Part shown: piece after piece, positions 1-11,570 of the stretch
Numbering within the stretch: the stretch's first letter is position 1
Layout of the letters: each line of letters begins with the position of its first letter
NCBI GenBank assembly: GCA_027924645.1
Contig: BSBN01000781.1
Coordinates: 4,960,001-5,024,000 of the forward strand
Length of the DNA stretch: 64,000 nt
From: Cunninghamia lanceolata
Lineage: Eukaryota > Streptophyta > Pinopsida > Cupressales > Cupressaceae
Direction: 5' to 3'
Position numbers and translations under genes: made by a program
Notes under the pieces: model-generated
Databases searched by the model: none
What the model was told of the DNA's origin: nothing
The model's input: only the letters and a program-made list of their open reading frames with translations

Positions 1-682
1 TCACCACATAAAGTATCATTCATAATTTTATCACTAGAGGGTAAGGGTATACCATGTGTATCCTTCTCAAACCATGTATCATGAATCAAATCATATGAAG
101 GATTGGGTAAAGAAATTTAGGGCATGAAATCCAAAACGCCTCAAAACACATCCCTTGCTGCCCCACCATTCCTATCCCCAAAATATTGGAACATAGTCTA
201 AAAGTGATTATTTCACATGATGAACAAAACTGAATATTTTATTATTGATTATTTGAGTAATTCATTAGTGATGATTCTTAGTGTTTAACAAATCCTTATG
301 GATTAATGTGTAAAGAAGCTACCAATGTTAATTTGCCCTCCTCCTTCACTAGAAACGGTCTGTAAGGAGGTTCATATATTGATGGGAGATCCAAGATTTA
401 AGAGGTATATTTTCAAAAAGACTAAAAAGCCTTTTTCTAAAAATTTTCTAGAAAATGGATATCCGTTTTGGTTTGGTATCCAAACCAAAATAGATATCCG
501 TTTCAAAGTCAAACTTTGCCAAGTCATGAATTTGGCTAAGGAAAAATGCAATTTTTTTCCTATTGCCACTGTTTGGCCCACGATGATCCTGCACATACCC
601 GTAAATTAAAAGTTATAATAAGTTGCAAAAATCTACACAACACTGATTCACCCCCCCTCTCAGTGTTGTCCAGACTCCTACA
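1..682 (+). repeat. copia-type LTR, 3' part (left end outside window)
   Basis: The segment ends in a C-rich loop between perfect inverted arms (637-646 and 660-669), followed by a CA terminus at about 682. The same hairpin sits near the transcript-3' end of the LTRs of copia element C in this window. Homology to the chromovirus LTR starts right after it, at 683. I infer that this is the right LTR of a copia element that inserted into the chromovirus 5' LTR. No convincing gene is seen in it. The left boundary and the partner LTR lie outside the window. Confidence 0.5.
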
Positions 683-3363
683 CAAACCTTGTATTGTGTT
701 TACGCTCCAATCATCGTCGTCATCATAAAGCTCTATGAGCATATGATGTAAATGTTTAATTACAGATTTCCTAGGTTGTAGAATTATTTCTATTGTGGGT
801 TATCATCGTATAATAAAAGGTTTAAATAATGTTTTAAATCTATGAGATCGTCAAGTGTAATACTATGGGTCATGTGGTAAGGGTAATATATAAAATCATA
901 TTTATATTTAAATAGTTATTAAGGAACAATTCTTATATTCTTTACTGGTGCTAGTTAACAGGAAATAGCTCGAAGGGTTTCACTCAAGTTGCTATTTATA
1001 ATGTCTTTAATCCCATAATGTTTTATTCATTCTCAAGCTTCAAACTTAAATGATTGGTCATCATCTCAGCAATTATCCCAAGTCGTGCAATCAATCTAAT
1101 CTCAAGAATTTGTTAGAGTTTGTGTGGCATTATGACGAAAATATAAATCACCACCTAGCCAATTGATAGCTCCACCTTGCGAATAAGTTGCGGGGGTAAT
1201 GGATGATAAAACCAATTTTGTGTTAGTGGTCACGGGAAGGAGGTAGATGGATATCCATGCTTGGTAGTTACCAAGTAGATAGGGCGAACATTAGTTAGGG
1301 AGAAGTTAGTTTTCTTTTTGGATTGTCTTAAAGAGCAATAGAAAGACTGGTTTTGACAGAACAGTGAAGAGAAGCTGATAGGAGGTGGAGAGGAAAGAGC
1401 ATGTGTTCGACTGAAGAGTGAACGAGCTTTGGACCAGCTTTAAACAGTCACCGAAGCTTTCCTTCAGGTTCCATCTCCTCTCTCTTACCACACTGTCATT
1501 ATTAAACTGGAATTCCATAATAGGAATGGCACCATCATGTAATAAGAAGGAATTTAGTGTTTTACTGATGATGTAATGTGTGGTCTAGTTATGCCCTTAA
1601 AGACTTGTGTTCTACACTTCATTTAAATGAACAATGCTATTTCCTTGAGAAACACCACACAGTCTTAAACTTCACAGTAGTAACATACTTGTTTCCCCAG
1701 AGCATCTTACAACGGTTGACTAAAACCGGGTAGCTGTGTTCGCTTATCATAAGAAATAAATGGGTTATGTGGTGAGCACATTGCAATTTGAGTCTTGGTC
1801 GACTATCAGCAAGAAAGATATCTTCAGCTGCGGTTGTCTAATGTTGGTTGACGTTAGAAGCGTCACTGATTGGCCTACTGAATATATATATTTGGTCTTG
1901 TTATATCCAAAAGCAACTAATTGTATGAAAGACTTAAAGAATGTGTAACCCATTGACAAAATGGGAAACAATGGTGTGAAATATATGTTGTATGTTGTGT
2001 AACTATTCGGTCTACCACAAGTCAAGAGTCTATATTAGCTAGTCAAACTTAGAGTTATTCCTTTCATGCTGTGAAAGATATCTAGTTTTAGACCATCTTT
2101 TATAATGAATATAATTCTTTCTACTTTAATACCATTCATGCTAATGTGTCACCGAAAGAGGGTATAGAATCGTTATTTGGTCTAAAACTATCGAACATGT
2201 TAAGTAATGAAGTTTTAGAGCAGAGACAATGGGTCAATAGTTAAGTGTTTAATCAAAACTTACATGCATTCTTCTCCCAAAAAGAAACAACGAGTTAGGA
2301 TTGTTAAATGCTTAGTATGATATAAAGATTAAGCTATGTTGAGGATTCGATAGGTCGAAGAAGACTTGTAAGAGTACTAAAACTTTTGCTCCGGATCTTT
2401 GATTACTAGAAATCAATAACTGATTAATTGATAAACCACTCTTGAGCTTAATTCTTTATTTTAGTGTCCTCTCTAGATAGGATAATTTTAAGCAAAGGAA
2501 CACCTTAAAGATCAACCAATAAACTAATAGCAATAACTGATTAACTGGTAAGCTAGAATCCCATTCCTCTAACATATGGACAGAAATGTCTCCAAGAGCC
2601 CAAAAGTGAGAAGTAAACCTAACTGCCATGGGTTAAAGCATGATGAGTTGAAAAACCAAAAGATTATCATGGTTATTATATTATACTTATACATATGCAA
2701 CTGTAGGATTGTGATTAATTCAAGTTGAATTGGGGTGGGTGAACTTACTACTTGCGTTGACACAACGCTAATCATATTCAAATCCTTTGGCCAATGTAGT
2801 GCACCTTCCTCTTGTGCATTGATAGTTCACCATGACTGGATGGCGTAGCTTGTGGAGTGGTCATGCTTGACTAGAGGGTATCTAGGGGATTGCATGATAA
2901 CAAGTTACGTAGGTCACAACACTAGTACTCAGATGGCTAGCACAATTGGTTATCCTAAGTCTATCCTCTTCGAGTAGGATAGGGCCACTTCTAGGTAGGA
3001 AGGTGTGCAGGAGACCGACAGTCTGTGGTTCGAGGTTAAGCTCCTTGAAGATACTTTCTCTTCTAAACTCTAGAGGCTTGGCGAGACTTGAATTTGGATG
3101 GTCGACAATAGAGATGCAGTGACTTTGGTAAGTTTCTATTTTGAAAATGTTCTTAATAACTTTAATCATCATATTGATAAATGTTGAAGATGGATAGACC
3201 CCTTTGTGTAACTTATAATTTCATGATTCTTAATTAGTCGATGAATGAACTTCTTTGTTTTAAAATGAAAAATAATTTATAAATTTTCTACTTTTAAACT
3301 TTTTTAAAAAATTACCTTTGGTTGAACGTAGTTTTTAAGGTGAAAACTAAATTAGGTGTTACA
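683..3363 (+). repeat. 5' LTR of chromovirus A (5'-truncated)
   Basis: This 2.68-kb stretch is repeated at 22089-24459 and continues at 30938-31243, with the copia element C sitting in between. Its right end (GTGTTACA) lies two bases before a tRNA-Met-type primer-binding site, so it is a 5' LTR. Compared with the 3' LTR it lacks the first ~670 bases. That fits interruption at 683 by the copia LTR to its left. No coding sequence is supported in it. Confidence 0.85.
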
Positions 3364-3365
3364 TA

Positions 3366-3378
3366 TGGTATCAGAGCT
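3366..3378 (+). other. Primer-binding site of chromovirus A
   Basis: TGGTATCAGAGCT lies two bases after the LTR end. It matches the 3' end of initiator tRNA-Met, the usual minus-strand primer of plant copia and many gypsy elements. It fixes the + orientation of element A. Confidence 0.9.
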
Positions 3379-3470
3379 AACCAGGTTCAACACTAGGGCT
3401 GATGAGTCCACTAAGTTGATTAAGAATCAACATTATGCAGGTAGCTAATGATTTGTTTTACTGTGCCAGG

Positions 3471-3863
3471 ATGGTACATCTCAAGAAAACTGCAAGGAAG
3501 TCCTTCACTGGTAAGGAATGTTAACTGCAAGCTAAGCAGAGACGTCTTGCGATGATTAAAACTATTGAGAAAATGAATGATGAAAATGACATTTGGCTAG
3601 ATGATATGGAAACTTTTGTCAATGCTCTATCACAACTCAAATGAATGAAAAGAGAACTCCTAGAGACATCTAGGATGGCAACTCAAATTATGGTCAATTC
3701 CTACCCTATTAGTGTACCAATGATCACTAGGGATTCCCGTATACCACCTAGAGCTGAAATCATTGTACTATCATCTGATAGTGAATCTGAGGGTTATACA
3801 CCCTGTGAATATGTGTTGGACAATGAATCTGAAGGTTACACCCCTCTTGTAAATACTGAGTGA
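3471..3863 (+). pseudogene. Extra small reading frame ahead of gag, with SUMO-interaction-like motif
   Basis: One frame from an ATG at 3471 to the stop at 3863, about 130 codons, is broken by two stops (one just before the ATG at 3645). I do not recognise the product. The N-terminal part is basic. The C-terminal part has EIIVLSSDSESE (about 3754-3789), a hydrophobic run followed by Ser and acidic residues, which is the form of a SUMO-interacting motif. SEGYTP follows twice. It lies between the PBS and gag of chromovirus A and shares the gag reading phase, but is separated from it by ~180 bases with stops. It may be an accessory frame or an N-terminal Gag extension. Function is inference. Confidence 0.4.
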
Positions 3864-4040
3864 AACATGAAATGTGTCTATCCTTAAAGAATGTACATAC
3901 TATTGTGCAAAATATAATAAAGACAATTTTGCTTGAGAATAACTATGGTTATGAGCAATTGATATGTTTTGATAATATTCTAAATGATAAATCATAGAAC
4001 TGATTAGTACTTGCTAAAACAAGTGAGAAAATAAATAAAC

Positions 4041-5168
4041 ATGGATCAATCAGAGTTTAATGAGAGAGAAGATCGGGAAGGTCACAACTCTCAGGCTAAC
4101 TCCATCGATAAATTGGATAGAATGCTTAATATGCTTTCTAAAACTAAGGAAAGGTTGGGCAAATTGGAAAAGAAAGTGAATGAAACCAGGAATACTGAGG
4201 GTGAAAATGAGTATTCTAATAATGCGAGTAAAAGTAGGCAACGAGAGCATGGCACGTCAAGTGAGAATCAAGAGGATAGTGAATCTTAGAGGGAGACAAA
4301 AGATAAACTTGCACTGGAATTATCTAAGGCTATGAAAAAGATTATTCCTCCCAAATTTGATGGAAAGAAAACCAGTGATATAGCAGAAGCATGGCTAACA
4401 GAAATGGAGTACTTTGAAATCATAAATTATTCTAAGATTACAAAGGTAGTTTGGGGAGCATATCAGCTATCTGGAGAAGCATCCATCTGGTGGATGAACA
4501 AAAAGATGGAGCTGGATTTAAGCCCCTTGAAGGTGACATGGAATGAATTTGTGGAACATTTTTGAAAAAGGTGGTTACCATAGCTTTACTTTGATCAAAA
4601 GCTAATAGATTTCCAAAATCTTCGGCAAGGTGATTTGTCTATGGTTAAATATGCAGAAAAATTCACTAGATTGTTGAAGTATGTTCCTCAGTATCAAAAG
4701 GATGAAAGATTTTGGATAAGGAAATTCATTATGGGGCTCAATCCTCAAATTGGCGGAGAGGTGGAGGTGCATGGTCTGAACACAATGGACCAGGTGTCTG
4801 AGAAAGCAATTAAGTAGGAACAGAAGATCAAATCCATTTCTACTTATCATGAAAAGAAGTGTAAGAGATTTGATAAGAACTTCAATGAACAGACGTATAA
4901 AAAGAAGAATGATAAAGGATATGGAAACAGGAGATACGATAAAGGAAATCAAAAAAATAAAAGGGGATTTGGTAATGAGGGAAGAAATGAAGACTTTAAG
5001 AAAAATGACAATTTTAAGAGGAATGATGATGCTATGAGTAGACCATCCGAGAAGAGAGGACCAATTGGAGGTTATTTTTCATGTGGTGGAGATCATTATG
5101 CCAACCGTTGTCCTAATAAAAGGCAGAATGGGCAGCACAAGAACACAGTACTTCCTTCGTAGTAGGAA
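4041..5168 (+). pseudogene. gag: gag of chromovirus A (decayed)
   Basis: Gag forms the particle in which the RNA is reverse transcribed. The frame starts at ATG 4041 with a charged, coiled-coil-like N-terminus. The conserved capsid core follows: IPPKFDGKK, then AEAWLTEMEYFE, GEASIWW and KYAEKFTRLLKYVPQY. A basic Lys/Asn/Gly/Arg-rich tract comes next. A zinc knuckle at about 5076-5112 reads YFSCGGDHYANRC, where the first Cys of CX2CX4HX4C has become Tyr. In-frame stops occur at about 4287, 4563, 4581, 4815, 5160 and 5163. The last pair (TAG TAG) lies where Gln-Gln is expected. The frame is recognisable but cannot make a full Gag. Confidence 0.85.
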
Positions 5169-5560
5169 GCATTTCAGCAAAGGATTCACACCGCCCTTGA
5201 TAATCGACAAGCTGAATATCAGATTACTCCCATTGAGATGACAGGTACTTTATTTGGAGTCCCTGTTTCTATCCTGATTGATACTGGTGTAACAAAAAGT
5301 TTTGTGTCGTCTAGAGTCTTAAGTAAATTTCCTAGAAGAGCTACTTTATGTCAAAACCATGGACAGTTGAGTATGCAAATCACTCAAAGGCTCAGGTAGA
5401 GCAATGTTTGTTCGAAGCTAAGATTGATATTTCAAACTTTTCCACTGAGGTAAATTTATATGTGGCACCTTTAGGGTCCTACGATGTCATTTTAGGAATG
5501 AATTGGTTGTGGAGACATAGGGCCAAGGTGGATTGTTTTTATAAAAAAATTGAATGTTTG
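5169..5560 (+). pseudogene. Aspartic protease of chromovirus A
   Basis: The retropepsin domain cuts the Gag-Pol polyprotein. The active-site segment ILIDTGVTKSFV (about 5272-5307) has the catalytic Asp-Thr-Gly in the gag frame. The second half, with [15 protein letters not shown], is in a different frame that opens at about 5348. A frameshift near 5346 therefore splits the domain. It is continuous with the zinc knuckle upstream and the RT downstream, as expected for a gag-pol polyprotein. Confidence 0.8.
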
Positions 5561-6531
5561 GATGATAAAGGAAACAAAGTTAATTTTCAGGGTATTCAAA
5601 GGGAAATAAAGATCAGGTCTATTTCATCAAAACAATTAAAATGGGCTAGGTGTAAGGGATGTCAACTTTTTGCAGTCAAAATGGACCTAGTAGAGGAAGC
5701 TTTAGAGAAGCAAACTTTTGAGGAAAAATACCCTTATCTTCACAATTTCAGAGATGTGCTTCCTGAGGAACTGCTAGGCTTGCCTCCAAAAAGAACCTTT
5801 GACTTTTCCATAGATATTAAACCAAGATCTAAGCCAGTGTCTAAAGCTCCGTACAAAATGACCACTACTAAACTTATGGAATTGAAGGCTCAACTACAGA
5901 AGCTACTGACTAAAGGTCTAATTAGGCCAAGTGTATCACCATGGGGAGCTCCAGTTATTTTTGTCAAGAAGAAAGACGAAACCCTTAGACTGTGTATAGA
6001 TTACCGAATGCTAAATAAGGCAATGATAAAGAATAAGTATCCACTGCCACGTATTGATGATTTATTCGACCAAATGCATGGTGCAGTAGTATTTTCTAAG
6101 ATAGATTTGAGATCTAGATACCATCAGGTGAGGTTAAAAGATGAGGATATTCACAAGACTACATTTAGAACAAGATATGGTCATTATGAGTTTAATGTGT
6201 TACCATTTGGGTTGACTAATGCACCAGTCACTTTCATGAATCTCATGAATAGTGTTTTCAAAGACTGCCTTGATAAATTCATCCTAGTTTCTTAGATGAC
6301 ATTCTGATGTATTCAAAAAATGAGGAGCATATACAACATCTTCAAATTGTTTTGCAATGTTTAAGAGAACACAAGTTGTATGAGAAACTCTTGAAATGCA
6401 CTTTCTTTCAGAAAGAAGTACAGTATTTGGGACACACTATATTAGCAGAAGGGATATCAGTTGAGCCAGCTAAAATAAAGGCTATTATGGAATGGCATGT
6501 ACCTTCCAATGTTTTGGAAGTATGAAGTTTT
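5561..6531 (+). pseudogene. pol: Reverse transcriptase of chromovirus A
   Basis: This is a gypsy-type RT. A linker with [16 protein letters not shown] leads to palm and finger motifs: [22 protein letters not shown], then [62 protein letters not shown]. The catalytic box reads FLDD at about 6290. It is broken there by a one-base frameshift: the upstream frame stops at 6295 and the next frame carries the box and ILMYSKN. A TGA at about 6523 replaces an Arg codon, which fits CpG decay. The enzyme would be inactive. Confidence 0.9.
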
Positions 6532-7080
6532 ATGGGTTTGGCCAGGGATTACAGGAAATTTGTTCTAAATTTTTCAAGTATTGCTAGCCCAATTACTTCT
6601 TTGCAGAGGAAAGGAAAGTGGTTTGAATGGATAGGTGAATGTCAAAAGGCATTCAATTTATTAAAAGAAAAGTTAACAACACCAATTCTGAAAGTCCCTT
6701 ATCCTGAAGGGCAATTTGAGGTTATTACCAATGCCTCTAGAGAAGGGTTAGGAGGCGTGCTTATGCAAAATGGGCGTGTAATAGACTATGAATCAAGACA
6801 ATTGAAAAACTATGAGCAGAATTACACTCTTCATGATTTAGAACTGGCAGCAGTGATTCACGCCCTTCAGATGTGGTGACACTATTTGTTGGGAAAGACT
6901 TTTATACTAAAAATAGATCATCAAAGTCTTCATTACATATTTACACAACCTCATCTCAATGTAAGACAAAGAAGGTGGTTAGAACTAATATCAAATCATG
7001 ATTTTGAGATTAATTACATAAAACGTAAAGAAAACCGAGTAGCTGATGCTTTAAGCAGAAGAAGACACATAGCTTCTATA
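6532..7080 (+). pseudogene. RNase H of chromovirus A (catalytic Asp to Asn)
   Basis: The RT connection region ([19 protein letters not shown]) leads into the RNase H domain, which removes the RNA template. The first catalytic segment reads [10 protein letters not shown], so the normal Asp is Asn, a single G-to-A change. The other catalytic positions look intact: Glu in LHDLELAAV, Asp in KIDHQSLHY and Asp in RVADALSRR. A TGA at about 6877 replaces the Arg normally found before HYLLG. Both changes fit C-to-T or G-to-A decay. Confidence 0.85.
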
Positions 7081-8345
7081 ATCCCTATTCATGCTAATTT
7101 TAAAGATCTAGTATTGCAAAGTTTACCTGGAGACGAATATTATGAACAAGTGAAGCAAGCTCTGCAAATAAACCCCAAAGATCCAAGATATGATGGATTC
7201 CATTTTGAGTCAGACAGATTAGTGAGATTTAAGGGAAGAATCTACGTTCCTAATTCTGTAGAACTAAGAAACCTTGAATGGAAGGAAGTTCATTGTGCAC
7301 CTTATTCCAGACACCTAGGAGTAACAAAACTTTTAGCTGATGTCAAACCGCTATACTTCTAGAAAGGAATGAAAAGCGACATTGCAAGGTTTGTGGCAAG
7401 TTGCTTGGAATGTCAAAGAGTGAAGGCAAAACATCAACATCCTGCCAGATTGTTATACCCGCATGATATTCTAGAATGGAAATGGCAGGTTGTTAGTATG
7501 GATTTTGTTCAAGGGTTACCAATGTCCAAGAATAGACATGATGCAATTTTGGTTGTAGTAGATAAACTAACCAAAGTAGCACACTTCATTCCTAGAAATT
7601 TGATGGATGGAGCTCATATTTTGGCCCATAAGTTTGTTCAAGAAATATTTAGATTACATGGGGTACCTGAAAAGATGTTATTCGATAGAGATGCTCGAAT
7701 AACCTCCCAGTTTTGGCAAACTTTATTTTCAGCACTAGGGACTAAACTCAATGTGAGCACCACTTATCATCCTGAAACTGATGGACAAACAGAAGGGTTA
7801 ACCAGGTCCTAGAGGATCTATTAATAATGTATTGCATGGACCAGCAATACATATGGGAGGAATATTTACCTCTTGTTGAATTTGCCTATAATAATTCCTA
7901 TCATTCTGCCATTAAGATGGCACCATTTGAAGCATTATATGGAAGGAAATGTAGAACTCCTATAAGCTGGGACAAGCTAGAAGATAAGATAAGCATTGGA
8001 CCAGAAATGCTAGTAGATATGGAACAAAAAGTGAAAATGATTAGGAAAAGGTTGGCGGAAGCCAACGACAGGCAAAAAAGTTATGCAGATCGCAAACGGG
8101 TGCCTAGACAATTTTCTATTGGAGAGAAAGTTCTTTTGCGAGTGAAACCCCATAAAAGCTCAATCAAGTTTGGTAAATCATCAAAGTTGGCTCCCCGATA
8201 TGTCAGACCTTTTGAAGTCCTTGAGATTATCAATCCAGTGGCCTACAAAATTGCTCTACCTCCAGCCTTTTCTAAAATGTATAATGTTTTTCATGTTTCT
8301 TACCTAAAGAAATATTTTGTAGGTAATGACCACATTCTTAAATAG
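7081..8345 (+). pseudogene. Integrase of chromovirus A
   Basis: Integrase inserts the cDNA into chromosomes. The zinc-binding half shows a His pair (about 7290-7313) and CLEC (about 7405-7420), with a TAG at 7360 where Trp is usual. The catalytic core keeps Asp in VSMDFVQGLP, Asp in LFDRDARIT and Glu in DGQTEG. A frameshift right after the catalytic Glu (about 7803) moves the C-terminal half to another frame. That half carries EYLPLVEFAYNNSYH, the APFEALYGRKCRTP box and the conserved GEKVLLRV and LAPRYVRPFEVLE motifs. Length and order are as in plant chromoviruses. Confidence 0.9.
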
Positions 8346-8372
8346 AATTCTTTATAGATACAAGAGCCAGGA

Positions 8373-8573
8373 GTGGTTGTGATCGAGCCACTCAAGGTAC
8401 TTGAAATGCATAAACTCCATTTGCGTAATCGAGATGTCTTACAATGCAAAATTCAGTGGGACCAATATGGCGAGGATAGCACCACTTGGGAAGACTATAA
8501 TGACATCCACCAAAGATTTCCTTATGTTTTCAAAACATTCATGTTAAACTATAAAAACTTGTTTTTATGTTAA
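8373..8573 (+). pseudogene. Chromodomain-like C-terminus of chromovirus A integrase
   Basis: After the integrase stop near 8345 the same frame continues with IEPLKVLEMHKLHLRNRDV, then CKIQWDQY and TTWEDYNDIHQRFP. This is the layout of chromovirus integrase chromodomains, which guide insertion by reading histone marks. The aromatic cage cannot be judged without alignment. The domain is the reason for calling element A a chromovirus. The tail ends at about 8573, and ~40 bases later the polypurine tract begins. Confidence 0.75.
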
Positions 8574-8612
8574 AATTTTGCTTGATAAACTCAATCATCG
8601 GGGATGATGATT

Positions 8613-8628
8613 CTATAGGGGAAGGATA
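8613..8628 (+). other. Polypurine tract of chromovirus A
   Basis: A purine run (ATAGGGGAAGGA) lies directly before TGCTACATCCCC, the inferred start of the 3' LTR. Plant gypsy elements prime plus-strand DNA synthesis at such a tract. The layout (chromodomain end, short spacer, G-rich tract, TG...) is typical. The exact LTR start could shift by two bases. Confidence 0.7.
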
Positions 8629-8987
8629 TGCTACATCCCCTTTTTGGATTCAGTATTACTATTTACTTTTTCTTAAATAGTGCAGTCATGTGAATATGTT
8701 TAACATCATAGAAAATGATGATATGATTAGAAAAGATTAATTTTATGAAATCATGGATTTTTACTTGATTATTGTCAATCTGATGTTATGAATTAGAATG
8801 TCTTTTCAATATGAAAATGAAAAGATTTGATGTAAATGTGTTTTGATAAGAACATTGGTACTCTGACCACAAATTGTATGTGAGATAGTTAATGGTAGGA
8901 ATAGATGGAACATGTTCACCAAGAAGCAAGAAGAAGAGAAAGTATCTTCAAGAAAGAGAGAATAAACTCTGGAATAACCAATGGGTG
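8629..8987 (+). repeat. 3' LTR of chromovirus A, piece 1
   Basis: This is the first ~360 bases of the 3' LTR, between the polypurine tract and the point where element B inserted. The matching part of the 5' LTR is missing from the window, so this piece is assigned from position and the B target-site duplication. No gene is seen. Confidence 0.65.
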
Positions 8988-9239
8988 TGTTGGTGCCCAC
9001 CTAGAGTTAGGGTTTTATGCTTGAACATTTGCAGGTTTTTTCATTCAACCCTAAAAATTTTGAGACATAAGGTCTTGCTCTTTATCTTCTAATTTTGAGT
9101 TGACTTCCTATAGTGGGTTCTCGGTTGCTTAAGTTCTATTCTCACACCTTAGAACTCATTGGTTGACCGGCCCTTATGCATTACTTTACCACCTTCTCCC
9201 ATCGTGCTTGAGAAAAAAGATGTTAAGTCCAAAATCATT

Positions 9240-10560
9240 TTGTGCGGCAGTGAAATCTATCGAATGTATGTGTCTTTGTATGTACAAGTGTAAATGTGCA
9301 TTAGCAGGCCCAAAAATGTTAAATCAACCTTCAAAATAAAAAAAATTAATAAAAAATTGATTGATTGCATCTTTTAAATGCATATCAAGTTTATATATGC
9401 ATTGAGGAATTTGTAGCAGATTCTGGGAATATTCCCTACTTGTATGAGAGGGTTTGCATGTATATTTGTGTTGTATGTTTAGACATGCAACGAGTAGATA
9501 CAAAGGAAAGAATGCAAATAAAATATACATTGTGCACATACAAAGGTGATTGTATCTCCAATATATAGGTTGTTTGTATATGTGACATACATTTGCATGT
9601 ACAAGAGGATTATGCAGAGTGGACGCGGCCAGAGTGTTTGCAGTATTTGTGAAATAGGGTGAAATCTACAATTGTATGTTGGGATTGTATGTTCCCAATG
9701 TACATTCGGACATACAAGCAACAAATGCAAAGAAACATACAAGAAGAAATATGCAAAGTTAGACATGCAAAGGAAAGTGATTCAAAGCTGGGGCCCACCA
9801 CTTGTATATTTGCGATTGTATGTTTGTACATGCAATCAAACATACATTCCTTATTTGTACATGCAATCAAACATACATTCCTTATATACAAGCCGGATCT
9901 AAAGTGAACATACATTTCGGTTGATAAAGGGCACAATTCCACAGTTTGTATGTATAATTTGCTTGTATGTTCACATTGTATATGCGACATACATTGATTA
10001 TATACAAAGAGGAACATACATGGCTCAGACCCGACAGCGATTGCAATATGCTTCATAATGGTTTGGGGTCCGCAGCGTGCATGTATTTGGCATTGTATAT
10101 CCCAATATACAAGAGAATGAAGATGCAAGGCCCGGATTTCAAATTTTTCCAATCCGATTGATGAATGGTTGGGGTCCGCGATATGTATATTGCATTTGTA
10201 TAATGCCATATGCAAGGAAATATACAAGTAAAGTGATACTAGCTAGACCCGATTTGAATTTCAAAATGCTTCATAGTCGTTTGAGATCCGCAAGTTGTAT
10301 ATTGCATTTGTATATGTGATATACAAAGTGAAGATACAAAGGTTTAGGATACAAGTTGGACTTCAAAGCGATTGTGATATGCTTCATCATAATTTGAAGT
10401 CTGTGGCTTGTATGTAAAGTGTGTTGTATATGCCGATGTGCAAAGGAAGATACATACAAGGCCCGGACCCAAATGCAGGTTCAAATTTGTTTCATAATGT
10501 CTTGGGGTCTGCCTTGTATGCAATTGATTGTATGTATATACAATCTCATTTTTAGCTGCA
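9240..10560 (+). repeat. Degenerate ~110-bp palindromic modules in 5' LTR of B
   Basis: Diverged units recur about every 106-113 bases. Marker motifs GGGGTCCGC, GAGATCCGC and GAAGTCTGT or variants start at 10065, 10171, 10283, 10396 and 10504. Each unit pairs a TGTATAT-type half with an ATATACA-type half. It then has a G/A-rich stretch and a CAATATGCTTCAT-type spacer. Earlier, less regular units extend back to about 9240. The same array lies in the 3' LTR. Confidence 0.75.
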
Positions 10561-11525
10561 TATGCAAGGATTTTGGGGGCAAAATAGATGGCAGAAAATT
10601 CAGTGATGGAAACACAGGATGCCTACGTGTCATAATTTCATTGGCTGGCAACTTTTTAAAATGTTTTGAAGCTGTAGATCTCTGTGAAGGGAGGAAGATC
10701 GACGGCCATCTTTTAAACTCTCAGCAATGGAGGGTTTCCTTTGTATATGCAGCTGTTCTCAGGCGGAAAAATTGCAAGGCACACAGAACTGTTGTGTTTC
10801 CAAGGCCGCGAGTTGGTATGCCATTAATGGTAGATGTTACAGAAGTGTGGCCAAAGACATGGATGGACCAACTACCTGATTGAAGAAGAAAATCCCCAAG
10901 CGGCAGCGTGGGTCTCGAGCTCAACCACTCCCAACCTTTTCTTCTGTCTACTGCATTGATTGTTTTGGGTACCATTCCATGGTGCATTGTATTTGGTAGA
11001 ATTTTGATTTGACCATTGTACTTTTTTGTTGAGGACACATTCTGAGTATATCAAGACTGTGTGCCTCATTTTTTAGGGGTTGTTGTTGAAAACTGGCAAA
11101 TTTTGGTGCTGTAATAAGATACAACTTCGTTGGTGGCTCTGTTTTGGTGCCTTGTGAGTTTATGAGTTGTATGTTGAATGTTTTATGCATAGAATTCATC
11201 AGTTTCATGTTGATTTAAATGAGTAATGCTCCATTGCATGTATTTTGTTATTTGTCTCCAAGTTGAATGTGTTCTTCTTCTGAATCTAAACAACTAAGGG
11301 GTGTTTGAGATTCTAGGATATGGGTTTGCTATGTTGAATGCTTAATCTTTTACTTCTGCTCAAGGAGTGGATTAAATGTTTTGGGTTAAGTGTTGGGAAG
11401 AATATATTGCAGTGAGGATGTTTGTAAGCAAAAATAATTGAATACTTAATCTTGGTTAGTGTCTGTAAGGCAGACATTACAAAACCCCCCTTGAAATCTG
11501 ATTATTGTTCTAAGTCTAAGGTAAA

Positions 11526-11529
<4 letters not shown>

Positions 11530-11567
<38 letters not shown>
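11530..11567 (+). repeat. (CA)19 microsatellite in 5' LTR of B
   Basis: An uninterrupted CA run of 38 bases. The matching place in the 3' LTR has a 74-base run, so the two copies changed length after insertion. Confidence 0.98.

Positions 11568-11570
<3 letters not shown>

Noticed and set aside
1306..1518. 70-codon frame also seen near 22712-22897
   Set aside because: It is a chance frame in the chromovirus LTR that shows only because the LTR is duplicated.
4849..5037. Basic + strand frame in the gag region of A
   Set aside because: It is an out-of-phase shadow of the basic tract before the zinc knuckle.
9659..9907. Several His/Cys/Tyr-rich short frames in B LTRs on both strands
   Set aside because: They are translations of TGTATG/CATACA repeats and occur in all frames.
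9240..10560. CRISPR-like array
   Set aside because: Units are diverged, palindromic and embedded in an LTR of a plant retrotransposon; there are no identical repeats with unique spacers.
10419..10883. 154-codon open frame in the 5' LTR of element B
   Set aside because: The matching place in the 3' LTR is broken, there is no family resemblance, and it overlaps the palindromic array.
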